DNA of 64,000 bases from Asterias amurensis (Eukaryota > Echinodermata > Asteroidea > Forcipulatida > Asteriidae): NCBI RefSeq assembly GCF_032118995.1, contig NC_092657.1, forward strand, positions 5,906,391 through 5,970,390. The letters are read 5' to 3'. Positions 21,355-32,548 of this stretch are shown piece after piece. Position 1 is the first letter of the stretch. Each line of letters begins with the position of its first letter. The notes beneath the pieces were generated by a model. It saw only the letters and a program-made list of their open reading frames with translations, searched no databases and was not told the DNA's origin. The translations under genes were made by a program, and so were the position numbers.

Positions 21355-23793
21355 CTAAGCCAAGGCATGCGTCTCTACTTGAGGGTGGTAAACAAGGAGA
21401 CTTGCCGCTCTATCAAGCACTGTGTTATTGGTATGTGGTCTCTCCAGGAGATGCAGAGGATGCGCATCAGGCATCTTTATGTGGAAGGCGTCGAGTATAT
21501 GCTCTTGAGGGGAGCCTAGGGTACGGTTCTCACAAACAAGCCTTGTAGGCCTCGACTTTGGTATGCTCTGAAAGCTTTTTGTTGCATCATACTCTCTTTG
21601 TAAGCGTGGAGAGTGTTGTGCAGCCTTTCCTATACGCCTGTTGGGTTCTACTTCAAGCGAGAGATTGTCGGAGATGGTTGAGACATGATACACAAACTCA
21701 TAGACAGCCTCAAGCTCATGGTTGGCGATGCTGGTAGACAGTGGTTCATCAACATCCTGGCCCCTTACCTGCGTTTTTGTTAGACTGATGGTAAGTCCAA
21801 AGTCTTTGCAAGCTGCAGAACATCGATATATGAGCTGCTGCAGATCATCTGGTGTGTGTGTATTGATGGCTGTGTCGTCTGCAAACAGGAAATCTCTAAG
21901 GCATTCTCTAAGGCAGTCCGAATCTCGTTCGGATTCTGGTATTGGCTCCGAGTCTTGAGAGGTTGAAGAGGATTCCATCCGACCTCGTACGAAGGTAGAT
22001 GCCTTCTGTGGCTGACCCAAGAGCATGCTTGGGTAGAACAGAGAATAAAATGCCAAAAAGGGTTGGAGCCAGACACAGCCCTGCTTTACACTGTTGCAGA
22101 GGTCGATGGTTCAGATGTTGAGCCACTGAAACTATGGACCCCTTAAAGTTCTCTTGAAAGGACTAACGATGCGAAGCAGAGCAGGAGGGCAACCAATCTT
22201 GGCCAGGATCTAAATAAGGCTGTCTCTGCTCACGAGGTCAAAGTCCTTGGTGAGGTCGATAAGGCGATGTAGATCGAGTGGCTTTCCCTACTCCCTTCAT
22301 TTTTGTTGCACATGTCTGATTGAGAATATCATGTCAATGGTCGACAGTTTGGCTTGAAACCACACTGACACTCTGGGTAGACTCTTTCACCAAGAATTTA
22401 AAGTCTCTTTAGAACAACTCAAGCAAAGAATTCCCCACAATGCTAAGAAGAGAGATGGTGCAATACTTGTTGCAATCACTCCTGTCACCTTTGTTTTTGT
22501 AGAAAGTGACAATGTTGGCGTCTCTCATGTCTTGTGGCACTGTACCTTCTCTGCAGCACTGGCAAAATATCTCATGCAGATCCTTGATGAGGATCCCTTT
22601 TACGCACTTAAGGACTTCGGGGATGCCATCTTTTCCTGAAGCTTTTCCCGGGGAGAGTGTATCTAGCGCTTTGCCAAGTTCTTCTAGTTTTGGTTCACTG
22701 TCCAGTTCGTCCATGATACACAGGCAATCTTTGTTGTTCAGAACTTCTGTGTTGACAACGTTCTCTCTGGAGTACAGCTCTGAGTAGTGCTCCACCAATC
22801 GATCCATCTGCTTCACAGGGTCCTTTAGAACCTTACCGGTAACTGACTTCGGAGGAGCGGTCATCTTCAGGTACCCTGCTTTATTCCCTCGTACATACCT
22901 CTTACATTACTGTTGGCAGCAGAGGTCTGGATCTGAGAGCAGAGTTGGGCCCAGTAGTCAATGGCGCATCGCCTTGCGGTTTGCTGGACTCGGTTTCACG
23001 TGGTCCGTGGTGACTGCAAGTTTCTCACAGAAGGTGAGTGTTTGTATGCTGAGAGAGCGCGTCTCTTATATTCTATGAGAGTTGAAATCTCCTCAGCATG
23101 AGCCTCGAACCAATCGGGTGACTTGATTAGCCTCTTGCCGAACTAGTGGCATTGTAGACAGCATCCCTGAGGTGTTCCCATCTTCCGCTGACATCGGAAT
23201 TGGGTACTCTTGACAAGACAATTTTTGGACCTGGACAAACGCTTCCACCATCTCTGGGTTGTAAGTCTTGTTCGTGTCAATGCGAGGCTGCCCTGCCTTC
23301 TTGGATCTGTGAACTCTCCGTAGTTGAAGCTTTTTTTGCTGCACACAAGGGACTGGTCTGTATCACAGTCTGCACTTTGGTAGCTGCGGGTTATCTTGAC
23401 GCTGCCCAGGTCCCTACGTCTCGTGAGCTCGAGGTCAAGTTGGTGCCATGCTTTGATCTAGGGTGTCTCCAGGATACCTTGTGTTGGGGCTTTGTGTTGA
23501 AGAAAGGGTTAGTGATGCAGAGATTGTTGTGCAGCAGACCTCAAGAAGACGCTGACCGTTTTCATTTATAACTTTCCGATGTCAAACTGTCCCATACAGG
23601 ACGACCAGGATTTTTGATCGGCACCAACTCTGGCGTTGAGATCCCCGAGGAGGAAGATTGGATCTTGCTCTGGGACTTCGCTGATAATGGAGCTTAGATT
23701 GTTGTACAATTTGTCCTTAGCTTCCGACCAGTTAGCTAGAACATGCTCCGGTTTCAAACAAAAATCAGTGAGTGATACAACTCTGGATACCAT
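21355..23793 (-). pseudogene. non-LTR retrotransposon (LINE), 5'-truncated and frameshifted
   Basis: Read on the minus strand. 23566-23793 carries an endonuclease piece with LLGDLNARVGAD, the GD-N motif of LINE endonucleases of the exonuclease-endonuclease-phosphatase fold. 22409-22864 carries RT motifs GKASGKDGIPEVLK and DANIVTFYKNKGDRSDCN. 21871-21890 carries the catalytic FADDT. The C-terminal part follows to 21355. Frames change between these blocks and stops intervene, so the copy is inactive. Such an element would copy its own RNA into DNA at a nicked target site. Its RT resembles the fragment inside the foldback element. Confidence 0.85.
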
Positions 23794-23799
23794 TTATTT

Positions 23800-24298
23800 A
23801 ATCTAACAATAGCAGTCAATACATTATTGGCACCACCAGACGCAATCCAGATGCAAGGTGTTTATACTTGTGTTTTTTGATCTCCAAAACTATCAGTGGT
23901 TTGGTCATCGTAGGACATTTTCGACACCAGTTGCCCCCAAAACAGTTTATAAAATTGTATATGGCAATTGCATTGTCTAAAACTGAAACAAAACCATTGT
24001 AATCCAAAATCAAGTTTGATTTCAATTGTTACTAACGCTGGTTTGCTAGCCATCAGAACCATGAGCTGAACATGAAACATATTAACATATTTTCATACAA
24101 ACCACTGATTTGTCCTCAGTGATGATGACGTATTTTATACCATTATATGCTAAAGAAATACAAATTTAATACAACAATCATTAAACTGTTTGTTTCAGCG
24201 AAACAAGAACGTTGCCATTCGATTCCTTGGCCTCTGCTACATATAATTCGCAACCAGAATCACTTGCATCGGCATTACACAACTAAAGTTATGCTGTT
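23800..24298. other. gene-free stretch
   Basis: Follows the LINE 5' side. Moderately AT-rich, and I could match no repeat family. Two overlapping minus ORFs here look like chance. Confidence 0.35.
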
Positions 24299-24687
24299 TT
24301 AAAGGAACACGTTGCCTTCGATCGGACGAGTTGGTCAAAACAAAAGCGTTTGTAACCGTTTTGGATATAATGCATATGGTTGGAAAGATGTTTTAAAAGT
24401 AGAATACAATGATCCACACAAGTTTGCCTCGAAATTGCGTGGTTTTCCTTCTACTGTGCGAACTAACACGGTCGGCCATTTATGGGAGTCAAAATTTTGA
24501 CCCCCATAAATGGCCGACGTGTTAGTCGACGAGGTAAAAGGAAAACCACGCAATTTCGAGGCATGTTTGTGTGGATCATTGTATTCTACTTTTACAACAT
24601 CTTTCCACCCATATGCATTTATAAAAAACGGTTACAAACGCTTTTCAAAGACCAACTCGACCGATCCTAGGCAACGTGTTCCTTTAA
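24299..24687. mobile_element. MITE family C copy
   Basis: Near-perfect ~389-bp palindrome with TTAA at each end. It starts TTAAAGGAACACGTTGCC and ends GGCAACGTGTTCCTTTAA. The centre is GGAGTCAAAATTTTGACCCC. Overlapping ORFs on both strands are products of the palindrome. Confidence 0.93.
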
Positions 24688-25122
24688 GGAAATGACTGCC
24701 ATTTTGAATATATTACGTCATAATAAGGTCAAGGTCGTTGCAATTTTTTGAGCATCAACATAGCATCACACAGGTTATTAATTTGTTACAAACTAATACC
24801 ACCCTCGTTAAATTCCTTGGCCTCCAGAAACATAATTTTGGCATGTAGAAAACCAACCATGGTGATTGCGTTTGCTTTATTACATTAAAAGACGTAATGA
24901 CGTCATTATGACGTAATTCAAGGTCATCCCATGCTCAGATTTGTTGGAGCATGACTTTTTTGAATTCTACGGGTCAAACTGATACTTTGGTGAAAATTTG
25001 GTGCTTTTGTCCGCCGTGTCACGATCTTCGTGTTTTGTGTCCTTAATCCACCTCACTAGTACAGGTAAACAAAATAAAGTTATTATGGTGCAGTGAATCT
25101 TACGCTACATCGCGTAACGATA

Positions 25123-25368
25123 GTTTTAAAGACATGGGCAATATTGGTAATTATCAAAGACCAGTCTTCTCACATGGTGTAACTCAACATATGCATAAAT
25201 TAACAAACCTGTGAAAATTTGAGCTCAATTGGTGGGCGAAGTTGCGAGATAATAGAAAAAACACCCTTGTCACACGAAGTTGTGTGCTTTCAGATGCTTG
25301 ATTTTGAGACCTCAAAATTCTCTGATTATGCGGTCTCGAAATCAAATTCGTGGAAAATTACTTACAGA
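25123..25368 (-). mobile_element. MITE family A copy, truncated
   Basis: Reverse orientation from TTAAAGACATGGGCAATATTGG. It breaks off after TCGTGGAAAATTACTT, where a second partial copy (25368-25448) begins at ACACTGGACACTACC. Confidence 0.85.
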
Positions 25369-25476
25369 CACTGGACACTACCAAAGACTAGACTGTAATT
25401 GTCAAAGACTAGCCTTCACAGTTGGTGTATCTCAACATATGCATAACATTTTTTTTATTTTTACTATCCTTTGTAG

Positions 25477-25692
25477 ATGACATCCGAGATGATCTTCCCT
25501 GTGAGTACAAAATTAAAGGCAGAGTTGTAGACCGACTAGTACATGGTGAGACAATTCAGATGGATGAGTGTTCAGCCTGCACCTGTGAAAACTCCACGCT
25601 GAGTTGTAAGCGTAAGACCTGTCCAGAACTACACTGCAGTCCCAGTCAGAGAATGAAAATTAAATGGGAATGCTGCGAGACGTGCCCCAAAA
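25477..25692 (+). CDS. exon encoding a von Willebrand factor C (VWC) domain
   Basis: A 216-bp exon bounded by a TTTGTAG acceptor and a GTAAGT donor, phase 1 at both ends, as usual for secreted cysteine-rich modules. The peptide has the ten-cysteine VWC pattern: one Cys in LPC, three in ECSACTC, then SC, TC and HC, and the closing ECCETC. VWC domains occur in extracellular BMP-binding and matrix proteins (chordin, crossveinless-2/BMPER and kielin families) and commonly bind growth factors. The first exon and the rest of the gene are not identifiable in the window, so the full protein is unknown. The upstream intron contains family A MITEs up to 28 bp before the acceptor. Confidence 0.8.
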
Positions 25693-25707
25693 GTAAGTAA
25701 TCTTTTA

Positions 25708-25812
25708 GAGGGGAGATGTTGCCTTGGATAGGACGAGTTTGTCTATAAAAAGGCGTTTCAAACCGTTTGTTACAAAATGCATAATGGTTAGAAAGATGCT
25801 TTAAAAGTATCC
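25708..25812 (+). mobile_element. MITE family C fragment in the VWC intron
   Basis: GATGTTGCCTTGGATAGGAC...AATGCATAATGGTTAGAAAG matches the left arm of family C only. It starts 16 bp after the donor of the VWC exon. Confidence 0.7.
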
Positions 25813-26066
25813 AAACAATATACTTCAACTCACAGATAATCTTACAATTGGTCGTCTGCATGTGTGCCCACGTGCGTGGTATTGTGTACACAGTAGGCCT
25901 ACATGGTCATACATTTGGATAAACGTGCATGTAATGTTTTTGATGTAATGATTTGGACTGCGTATCTCAATGTGAAATGAATGTAGGTCAAAGGTGAAAG
26001 TACACGCCGGTTTGGAGGCCGGTCTCTGGCGTTATTCACGATGTTTGATTTTGCCAGCATTTGTAG

Positions 26067-26256
26067 ATGTCGTCCGAAACGATCTTCCCTGTAAACACAA
26101 CGGCTACATGTTGCTTCATAATGAGTATAGGAAGCCGAATGAATGTTCATCCTGCGCCTGTGACAATGCTACTTTTTATTGTCAGTACTCAAGTCAGCCA
26201 ATCTGCAGCAAAAGCCAGAAAACCAAAGGGCAAGGCCCGCGAAATAAGTGACTTCG
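26067..26256 (+). pseudogene. diverged second VWC-like exon, shortened
   Basis: Same acceptor context (GCATTTGTAG) and phase as the previous exon. The start, DVVRNDLPC, parallels DDIRDDLPC, and ECSSCACDN parallels ECSACTCEN. The first six cysteines of VWC are present, but the closing CC..C is lost and the frame stops at 26249-26251, just before a GTAAGT at 26257. If that donor is used the exon is 190 bp and not symmetric. It is either a decaying duplicate exon or a last exon coding a truncated domain. I favour decay. Confidence 0.55.
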
Positions 26257-26281
26257 GTAAGTAGTCTCTCTAAAAGGCACT

Positions 26282-26430
26282 GGGGTGGATTTCACAAAGA
26301 GTTAGGACTAGTCTTATCTCGAGTTAGGACCAGTTACTTGTCCTAACTTAGGACTATCCATGCAATATGTATATCTCCTAGGACTAGTCCTAAGTTAGGA
26401 CTAGTCCTAACTCTTTGTGAAATCGACCCC
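26282..26430. mobile_element. MITE family B copy, short subtype
   Basis: 149 bp, almost identical to 20643-20791. It is inserted after AAGGCACTG at the very start of a family A element. Confidence 0.92.
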
Positions 26431-26459
26431 TGGACACGTTTGGTAATGGCCAACGACCA

Positions 26460-26629
26460 GGGGTGGATTTCACAAAGGTAGTCTTAACTTAGGACCAGTC
26501 CTAGGCAATGCTAAGAAATAGGACCAGTCCTAAGTTAGGATGAGTTACTGGTCCTAACTTAGGACCAGTCCTATCTCTTAACATTGAGGACTAGTCCTAA
26601 GTTAGGACTACCTTTGTGAAATCGACCCC
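26460..26629. mobile_element. MITE family B copy, long subtype
   Basis: 170 bp with the same arms as 10813-10985. It is inserted at the GACCAG site of the same family A element. Confidence 0.92.
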
Positions 26630-26703
26630 TGTATTCTCATCACTTGGTGTATCCCAACATAGTTTATGTACAAAGAAAACAAATCTGTAAAAAATATTTG
26701 GGC

Positions 26704-27072
26704 TTAAAGCCATTAGACACTTTCGGTAAACAGTGTTGTCCAAGGCCCATACTTCGTGTACCACAGCTTATATATATAAAATAAAAAACCTGTGAAAATT
26801 TAGGCTCAATCGGTCATCGGAGTCAGGAGAAAATAACGGGAAGACCCACCCTTGTTTCCGCACGTTTCACCGTGTCATGACATGTGTTTAAAATAAATCC
26901 GTAATTCTCGCTATCAAGAATTGATATTGTTTTAACGTTTTCTCAAGAAGTAAAGCATTTCATGGAACAATATTTCAAGATAAGTCTTTTACCATTACTT
27001 TCTGTAAACCCTGTAAACTATTTGTAAATCTGTGAACCTTTAATTTTTTTTCTGTACCGAAAGTGGCTTTAA
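26704..27072 (-). mobile_element. MITE family E copy with visible TTAA duplication
   Basis: Begins TTAAAGCCATTAGACACTTTC and ends CCGAAAGTGGCTTTAA. The host family A element reads GGGC-TTAA before it and TTAA-TTGGTC after it, where the consensus has a single GCTCAATTGGTC. This shows a 4-bp TTAA target-site duplication (26704-26707 and 27069-27072). Confidence 0.92.
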
Positions 27073-27577
27073 TTGGTCATCGAAGTTGCAAGAGTATAAT
27101 GAACGAAGATAAACCGACCGTGTTGCACAAACTGGTGCAGATATAGATGCCTCTTTAATGAGGGTTTCAGGTCTGATTACTTTTAATATTTTGAGTAAGA
27201 AATCACATCTTTGTAAAAAAAAAACGTTACTGCAGAGGAAGCCGTTTCTCCCAATGTTTTATACCACCAACAGCAAGTAAACTATCAACAGCTATAATAG
27301 TTAGTTTGACTGCGAAATAAATGCGAAATAAATGCGAGATCAACGTTACATCCGTACCACGTGACCGCCAGGATCTTGACGTAGCTGAAAGCTAATCTAT
27401 GGCGTCATCCATGAGCCTCGAATTATGACGTCAGATGCAGGCTAAGCTCAGGCCAAAATGATGGTTCGCTGTTTGACTTTTAAAACTATTGGGTTTTGGA
27501 AACAACTTACAATTGGAACTGGTTATTATTATTTAACTGTTTATGTTTTATTTATTTTTAACAAATTGTTTAAACGC

Positions 27578-27750
27578 AAGTTGCCAGACACACAAGGCCT
27601 GCAGGCCACTTCAAGGTGTGGGCTACAATCAGCTATTTTTTCTTGGGCCATTGCCACCTACTCCTGGGGCCGAAACAGGGTTATACCCCTTTACAGTCAA
27701 AACGGATAAAGGCTTTGGTATCATCCATTGGAAGCCTTGCTGGTAGAGCA
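27578..27750 (-). mobile_element. SINE body, 5'-truncated (same family as 61107)
   Basis: The reverse complement matches the body of the tRNA-Leu-like SINE at 61107-61410: TGCTCTACC.GC.AGGCTT, GAGTAGGTGGCAAT, then GTAGCCCACACCTTGAAGTGG and CCTGCAGGCC. The tRNA head is missing. Confidence 0.75.
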
Positions 27751-27934
27751 CAAAATTTACGAAGCAATCATGGTTAAGTGTCTTTTGTCTTGTCTTTGTT
27801 TATACAGCACCAATGCCAGTCAATAAAGACGACGAAGGAAGGAAAGAAAAAAATGAAACAGCGCCCTCTACCGACAGTAAATGGCAAGACACTTGAACAA
27901 ACTCGTAAAATGAACAAACGATTCGCAGCGTTGG

Positions 27935-28219
27935 TTTCCAACGGCTCCCTCTGAAGTGCCATAGTTTTCGAGAAAGAAGTAATTTTCCACGAATTTGATT
28001 TCGAGACCTCAGACTTAGAATTTGAGGTCTCGAAATCAAGCATCTGAAAGCACACAACTTCGTGTGACAAGGGTGTTTTTTTTTCTTCTTAGTTATCTCG
28101 CAACTCCGACGACCAATCAAGCTCAAATTTTCACAGGTTTGTTATTAATGCATATGTTGAGATACACAAAGTGAGACGACTGATCTTTGACAATTACCAA
28201 TAGTGTCCTGTGTCTTTAA
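27935..28219 (+). mobile_element. MITE family A copy, left end missing
   Basis: Begins inside the element at CAACGGCTCCCTCTGAAGTG and runs to GTGTCCTGTGTCTTTAAG. Confidence 0.88.
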
Positions 28220-28329
28220 GTCAAAGTAAAGAATTCAATTATGAACTACAATGAACCAGAAAAGTGAAGTGTAATGGTGGTTACAATACTTAGTGTTTAA
28301 GATGTTCTGTTTCAAGATCTGTGCGATGT

Positions 28330-28705
28330 TCTTTATTGGAATATGACAGAGTTTTTCTTTGCTGACGAAAAATTTGCTGTGTGTATAAGCACTATGTGTT
28401 ATTCACCATATAAATTATGATAACCTGTAGAAGTTTGAGATCGATCGGTTATATGGGTCATGAGAAAATAGTGAAAATAGATTACACATTTTTGAAAAAA
28501 GAAAAAAGAAAAAAAAAAGAGAATAAAATGCTCACTGAGCGATAAACTCCAAACGAGGAAATAGTTTTATAAGAAAAAATGGCATTTCAGACAGAAATAT
28601 TTCAAGGGATGTTTTGTTTTCCCACTATCATCATCAATAGTTTTATGTTAATCTGTGATATAACACGAGTTTTTTCTTACAAATTCTTTAAAATGTTCAT
28701 TGAAG
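28330..28705. mobile_element. MITE family F copy
   Basis: Contains GCTCACTGAGCGATAAACTCC, GGCATTTCAGACAGAAATA and TTTCAAGGGATGTTTTG in family order. The ends are diverged. Confidence 0.75.
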
Positions 28706-28854
28706 CTAATTACAAAACCTTCATGATTTAACCTTGATGTCAGAATAAAGATAAAACCTGCTTTACTTTATTTAGCATAATATATAAAAATGTCCATTGT
28801 ACTCAAGCGCCATTTGTTTGTTTTAATACACTGCATTTGCGTCTTTGGAAACTA

Positions 28855-28988
28855 AGAGCAAGTTCAAATGAGGCACTATAGTCGACCATTGGTTGATTTT
28901 GCCTGGTACCCAGGATGTATTGAATGCACATGTAACCATGGAACATTGACCAGTAGTTGACAAATGGTCGCCACCCGAACTTGCTCTA
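28855..28988. repeat. short inverted-repeat element
   Basis: AGAGCAAGTTC at the left and GAACTTGCTCT at the right enclose about 110 bp. Confidence 0.6.
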
Positions 28989-29700
28989 AGTAAAGTTCAA
29001 AAAGTCCAAATTAGCATGCAGTATGGACGCCGTCTAAATACAGCATGCAGTATGGACTACATACAAATGTTTTCATGCATCTTTGCCGTGGTTGATATGT
29101 TTGCACTGCATTACTTCAAAATGATCCTACTGACACATCCTAGGTTGCTAGGGTGGTAGACTTGATGACAAGTCGTTAGGCGCTGCCTATTTGTCTGCCT
29201 TTCATGCAACAGTCACCGTGCGATGTTACACATGCAACAGTCTTAGGTAGCGCGTCTGACTCACACACACATACTGGGATCGAGGGTGTGTGTATCGTCC
29301 CCGTAGCTACACCGCGCTGTAACTACACACCGCGCTTAACAATTACCGTCTTGACTTCAAGACTGCTGGGGTGGCGGTGGGGTTAAAAACTCCCGGGATT
29401 TCCCCGGGAAATGGCTCGGTAGTGTGAAAACGGCTTTATTCTGGAAGAGTAGAGGTTCACCTTTGGGACCTACCATTGTTCACAGATTTCCTCAGGGCTC
29501 GATCTCGTTAAGAAATAAAATCCACCGTAATACAATTTGTCAGTATCATCATATTGATTTGCATTGTGACTACACTTTACTGAAGTAACTACGATTGATT
29601 TGCAGTTAAGATCGATCGCAGCTTTTTGTACAAACGGCCTCTGATTGCAATCTTCATCAGTGATTAAGTTTCCTTATGAGGTATTCTTGCATTAGGCCTA
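28989..29700. other. gene-free stretch
   Basis: Contains a direct repeat of AGCATGCAGTATGGAC (near 29013 and 29043), a CA-rich stretch near 29270 and a family L fragment at 29364-29440. No supported gene. Confidence 0.45.
29364..29440. repeat. family L fragment
   Basis: GCTGGGGTGGCGGTGGGGTT through CGGCTTTAT, matching 8498-8562. Confidence 0.7.
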
Positions 29701-29708
29701 CACCCCTG

Positions 29709-30098
29709 TTAAAGGAACATTACAGAATTGTTTTTGCTAACAAAAACAAAAAAGTTGCTGGCAGTGTAAGCACTTTATGTAATCCACCATATACATAAAC
29801 TGACAAACCTGTATAAAGTTCTGATCGATCGGCCATCTTGGTCACGAGAGAATAGTGAAAAACCGATTACAAATTTTGCATTGCATCGATGCCAAAACAA
29901 AAATGAATAAAACGCTCACTGATCGATAAACTCCAAACGCGAAGTTAGATTATTTATTTCTCATCAATAATGCCATTTCAGACAGAAATATTTCAAGGGA
30001 TGTTTTCTACTATCATCATCATTAGACAGTGTAAGTTTTATGTAAATCTTTGATCTTCACGATTTTTGTTTCTTACCAATTCTGTAACATACCTTTAA
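29709..30098. mobile_element. MITE family F copy, full length
   Basis: TTAAAGGAACATTACAGAATTG at the left and CAATTCTGTAACATACCTTTAA at the right form clear inverted ends. The interior shares GCTCACTGATCGATAAACTCC with the other copies. Confidence 0.88.
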
Positions 30099-30365
30099 TA
30101 TACACACTTAATGTGTAGACCGATCCCTTGTGGCTTCTGCCCTATAGCTCCATTGAATTATCTGACGTTGAGTACAATCTTCCCTTGATAATTGAGCCTT
30201 GCAGATACACATTTTCTTACAATAGCATACCAATTTTGTTTTATTTTGTCCACGGAGGAAATTATTTATTAAAACTTAAAACAACTCATCATTCCACAAA
30301 CATATCCATAACAGAAAAACAAAATGTAAAGTTAGCCGACATAACACTTTATAAAATACATAGGG

Positions 30366-30755
30366 AAAGGCATTGAACTACTGGTAATTACTCAAAATAA
30401 TTGTTAGCATTAAAACTTACTTGGTAACAAGCAATGGAGAGCATTTGATAGTATATAACACATTATGAGAAACGGCTCCCTCTGAAGTAACGTAGTTTTT
30501 GAGAAAGAAGTAATTTCTTACTAAAATATTTGAATTGAATTCAATGCCTACACAGAGGTCTCGAATTTAAGCATCTGAAAGCACACAACTTGGTGCGACA
30601 GAGGTGTTTTTTTCTTTCATTATTATCTCGTAACTTCGACGACCATTGAGTTTAAATTTTAACAGGTTTTTTATTTTATGTTGAGATACACCATGGATAC
30701 ACTAAGTGAGATTACTAGTCTTTGACAATAACCAAAGGTGTCCAGCATGCATTAA
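30366..30755 (+). mobile_element. MITE family A copy
   Basis: Diverged left end (GGCATTGAACTACTGG), right end CAAAGGTGTCCAGCATGCATTAA. The terminal TTAA is shared with the next A copy. Confidence 0.85.
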
Positions 30756-31139
30756 AGGCAGTGGACACTATTGGTAATTACTAGAAATAATTATTATCAT
30801 AAAACCTTTCTTGGTAACGAGTAATGGGGAGAGTTGTATGGTATAAAACATTGTGAGAAACGGCTCCTTCTGAAGTGCCATAGTTTTCGAGAAAGAAGTA
30901 ATTTTCCACGAATTTAATTTCGAGACCTCAGATTTAGAACTTGAGGTCTCGAAATCAAAAATCTAAACGCACACAACTTTGTGTGACAAGAGTGTTTTTT
31001 TCTTTCATTATTATCTCGCAAGTTCGATGACGGATTGAGCTCAAATTTTCACTGGTTTGTTATTGTATGCATATGTTGAGATACACCAACTGTGAAGGCT
31101 AGTCTTTGACAACTACTAATAGTGTCCACTGCCTTTAAA
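30753..31139 (+). mobile_element. MITE family A copy
   Basis: Full length, TTAAAGGCAGTGGACACT to GTGTCCACTGCCTTTAA. It abuts a family E element with a shared TTTAAA. Confidence 0.92.
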
Positions 31140-31510
31140 GCCATTATACACTTTCGGAACAGAAAAAAAATTAAAGTTCACAGATTTACAAATAACTTAC
31201 AGGGTTTATACAGAAGGTAATGGTGAAAGACTTCTCTTTAAATATTATTCCATTTAATGCTTTACTTTTTGAGAAAACATTAAAACAATTATCAATTCTT
31301 GCTAACGAGAATTACAGATTTATTTTTAACACACGTCACGACACGGCGAAATGTGGGGAAACAAGGGTGGGTTTTCCCGTTATTTTCTCCCAACTCCGAT
31401 GACCGATTGAGCCTAAATTTTCACAGGTTTGTTATTTGATATATATGTTGTGATACACGAAGTGTGGGCCTTGGACAATACTGTTTACCGAAAGGGTCCA
31501 ATGGATTTAA
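31136..31510 (+). mobile_element. MITE family E copy
   Basis: From TTAAAGCCATTATACACTTTC to TACCGAAAGGGTCCAATGG, in the opposite orientation to the E copy at 14090. Confidence 0.9.
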
Positions 31511-31662
31511 AATCTAAACATTCTGGAGTGAACTTTGTGTATCCCAATATAATGAATAGAATAACAATCACATGGAAATTTGGGCTTATTGGTCGTCGAA
31601 GTTGCAAGAAATTAATGGAAGAAAACCACTTTACTTGCATAGAATATACCTTTATCACGGTG

Positions 31663-31818
31663 TAGCCATTTTGATTTTACTCCATTCCAACTCATTGTAA
31701 CCAAACTGAGGCTGGACGAAAAAATAATGTGGTGCCATGTTTGCGCAATGAATGTTAGCATTCATTTCTTTTTATGGAAACAATGAACATGACCTTGATG
31801 GTGACAGCGTGATAAAGG
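31663..31818 (+). repeat. dispersed repeat, inverted partner at 53405-53565
   Basis: GTAACCAAACTGAGGCTGGAC, GCCATGTTTGCGCAATGAATG and TTAGCATTCATT appear in reverse complement at 53405-53565. Confidence 0.75.
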
Positions 31819-31854
31819 TCTATTGTTTGCCTTCAAGATACCTTTTCCCCCAAC

Positions 31855-31963
31855 GATCAAACTTCTACAGGTTTGTCAGTTTATGTATAATGGTGGATTA
31901 CATAAAGTGTTCACACTGTCAGCAACTGTTTTGTTAGCAAAGACATATACGTTTGTTCCTTAA
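31855..31963. mobile_element. MITE family F right-end fragment
   Basis: TCAAACTTCTACAGGTTTGTC to GTTTGTTCCTTAA, matching 13455-13560. Confidence 0.7.
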
Positions 31964-32203
31964 AGACAGTGGACACTATTGGTAATTAAGACCAGTCTTT
32001 TTAAGATATGCATAAAACAACAAACCTGTGAAAATTTAAGCTCAATTGGTCGTCGAAGTTGCGAGATAATAGTGAAAAAAAAAAAACATTCTTGCCAACC
32101 TCTCCCCATTACTCATCATTACCAAGTGAGGTTTTATGCCAAGTGAGGGTTTATGGTTTTATGCTTATAATACTAATAAGGCTGTCACTGCCTTTTATAA
32201 ACA
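31961..32203 (-). mobile_element. MITE family A copy, internally deleted
   Basis: TTAAAGACAGTGGACACTATTGG at the left and TCACTGCCTTTTATAAA at the right. About 150 bp of the middle is missing. Confidence 0.8.
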
Positions 32204-32348
32204 AAATGGGAATGAGTAATAAGCATTCACACAGTGTTATAGTTTAACATTCATCATTATTCAACTCCCACGCACCAAATCAATTAGGTCTATTGTTGTT
32301 GAACGGTGCCGTACATTATGACAACAATTCTCAGAGCAGCTGTTTTCT

Positions 32349-32548
32349 TTAAAGGCAGGTGACACTATTGGTAATTACTAAAACTAATTGTTGCTCTTAA
32401 AAACTTACTAGGTAACATTGTGAGAAAATGCAACCTCTGAAGTAACGTAGTTTTTCGAGAAAGGAACAATTTTCCACTAAAATATTTGAATTTGACTTTG
32501 AGACCTAAGAACAAGATTTTTGAGGTCTCGAAATCAAGCACCCATTAG
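32349..32548 (+). mobile_element. MITE family A copy, cut by family I
   Basis: TTAAAGGCAGGTGACACTATTGG to GGTCTCGAAATCAAGCACC, where the family I element begins. The right part is not found beyond it. Confidence 0.8.

Larger units (their letters stand above)
26272..27300 (-). mobile_element. MITE family A copy carrying three other MITEs
   Basis: Family A pieces are at 26272-26281, 26431-26459, 26630-26703 and 27073-27300. They read continuously as one reverse-oriented element: AAGGCACTGG, GGACACGTTTGGTAATGGCC, TATTCTCATCACTTGGTGTA, then TTGGTCATCGAAGTTGCAAG onwards. Between them lie family B (short subtype), family B (long subtype) and family E. Confidence 0.85.

Noticed and set aside
21079..21519. 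146-codon plus-strand ORF
   Set aside because: Overlaps the 3' end of the minus-strand LINE and has no recognisable domain.
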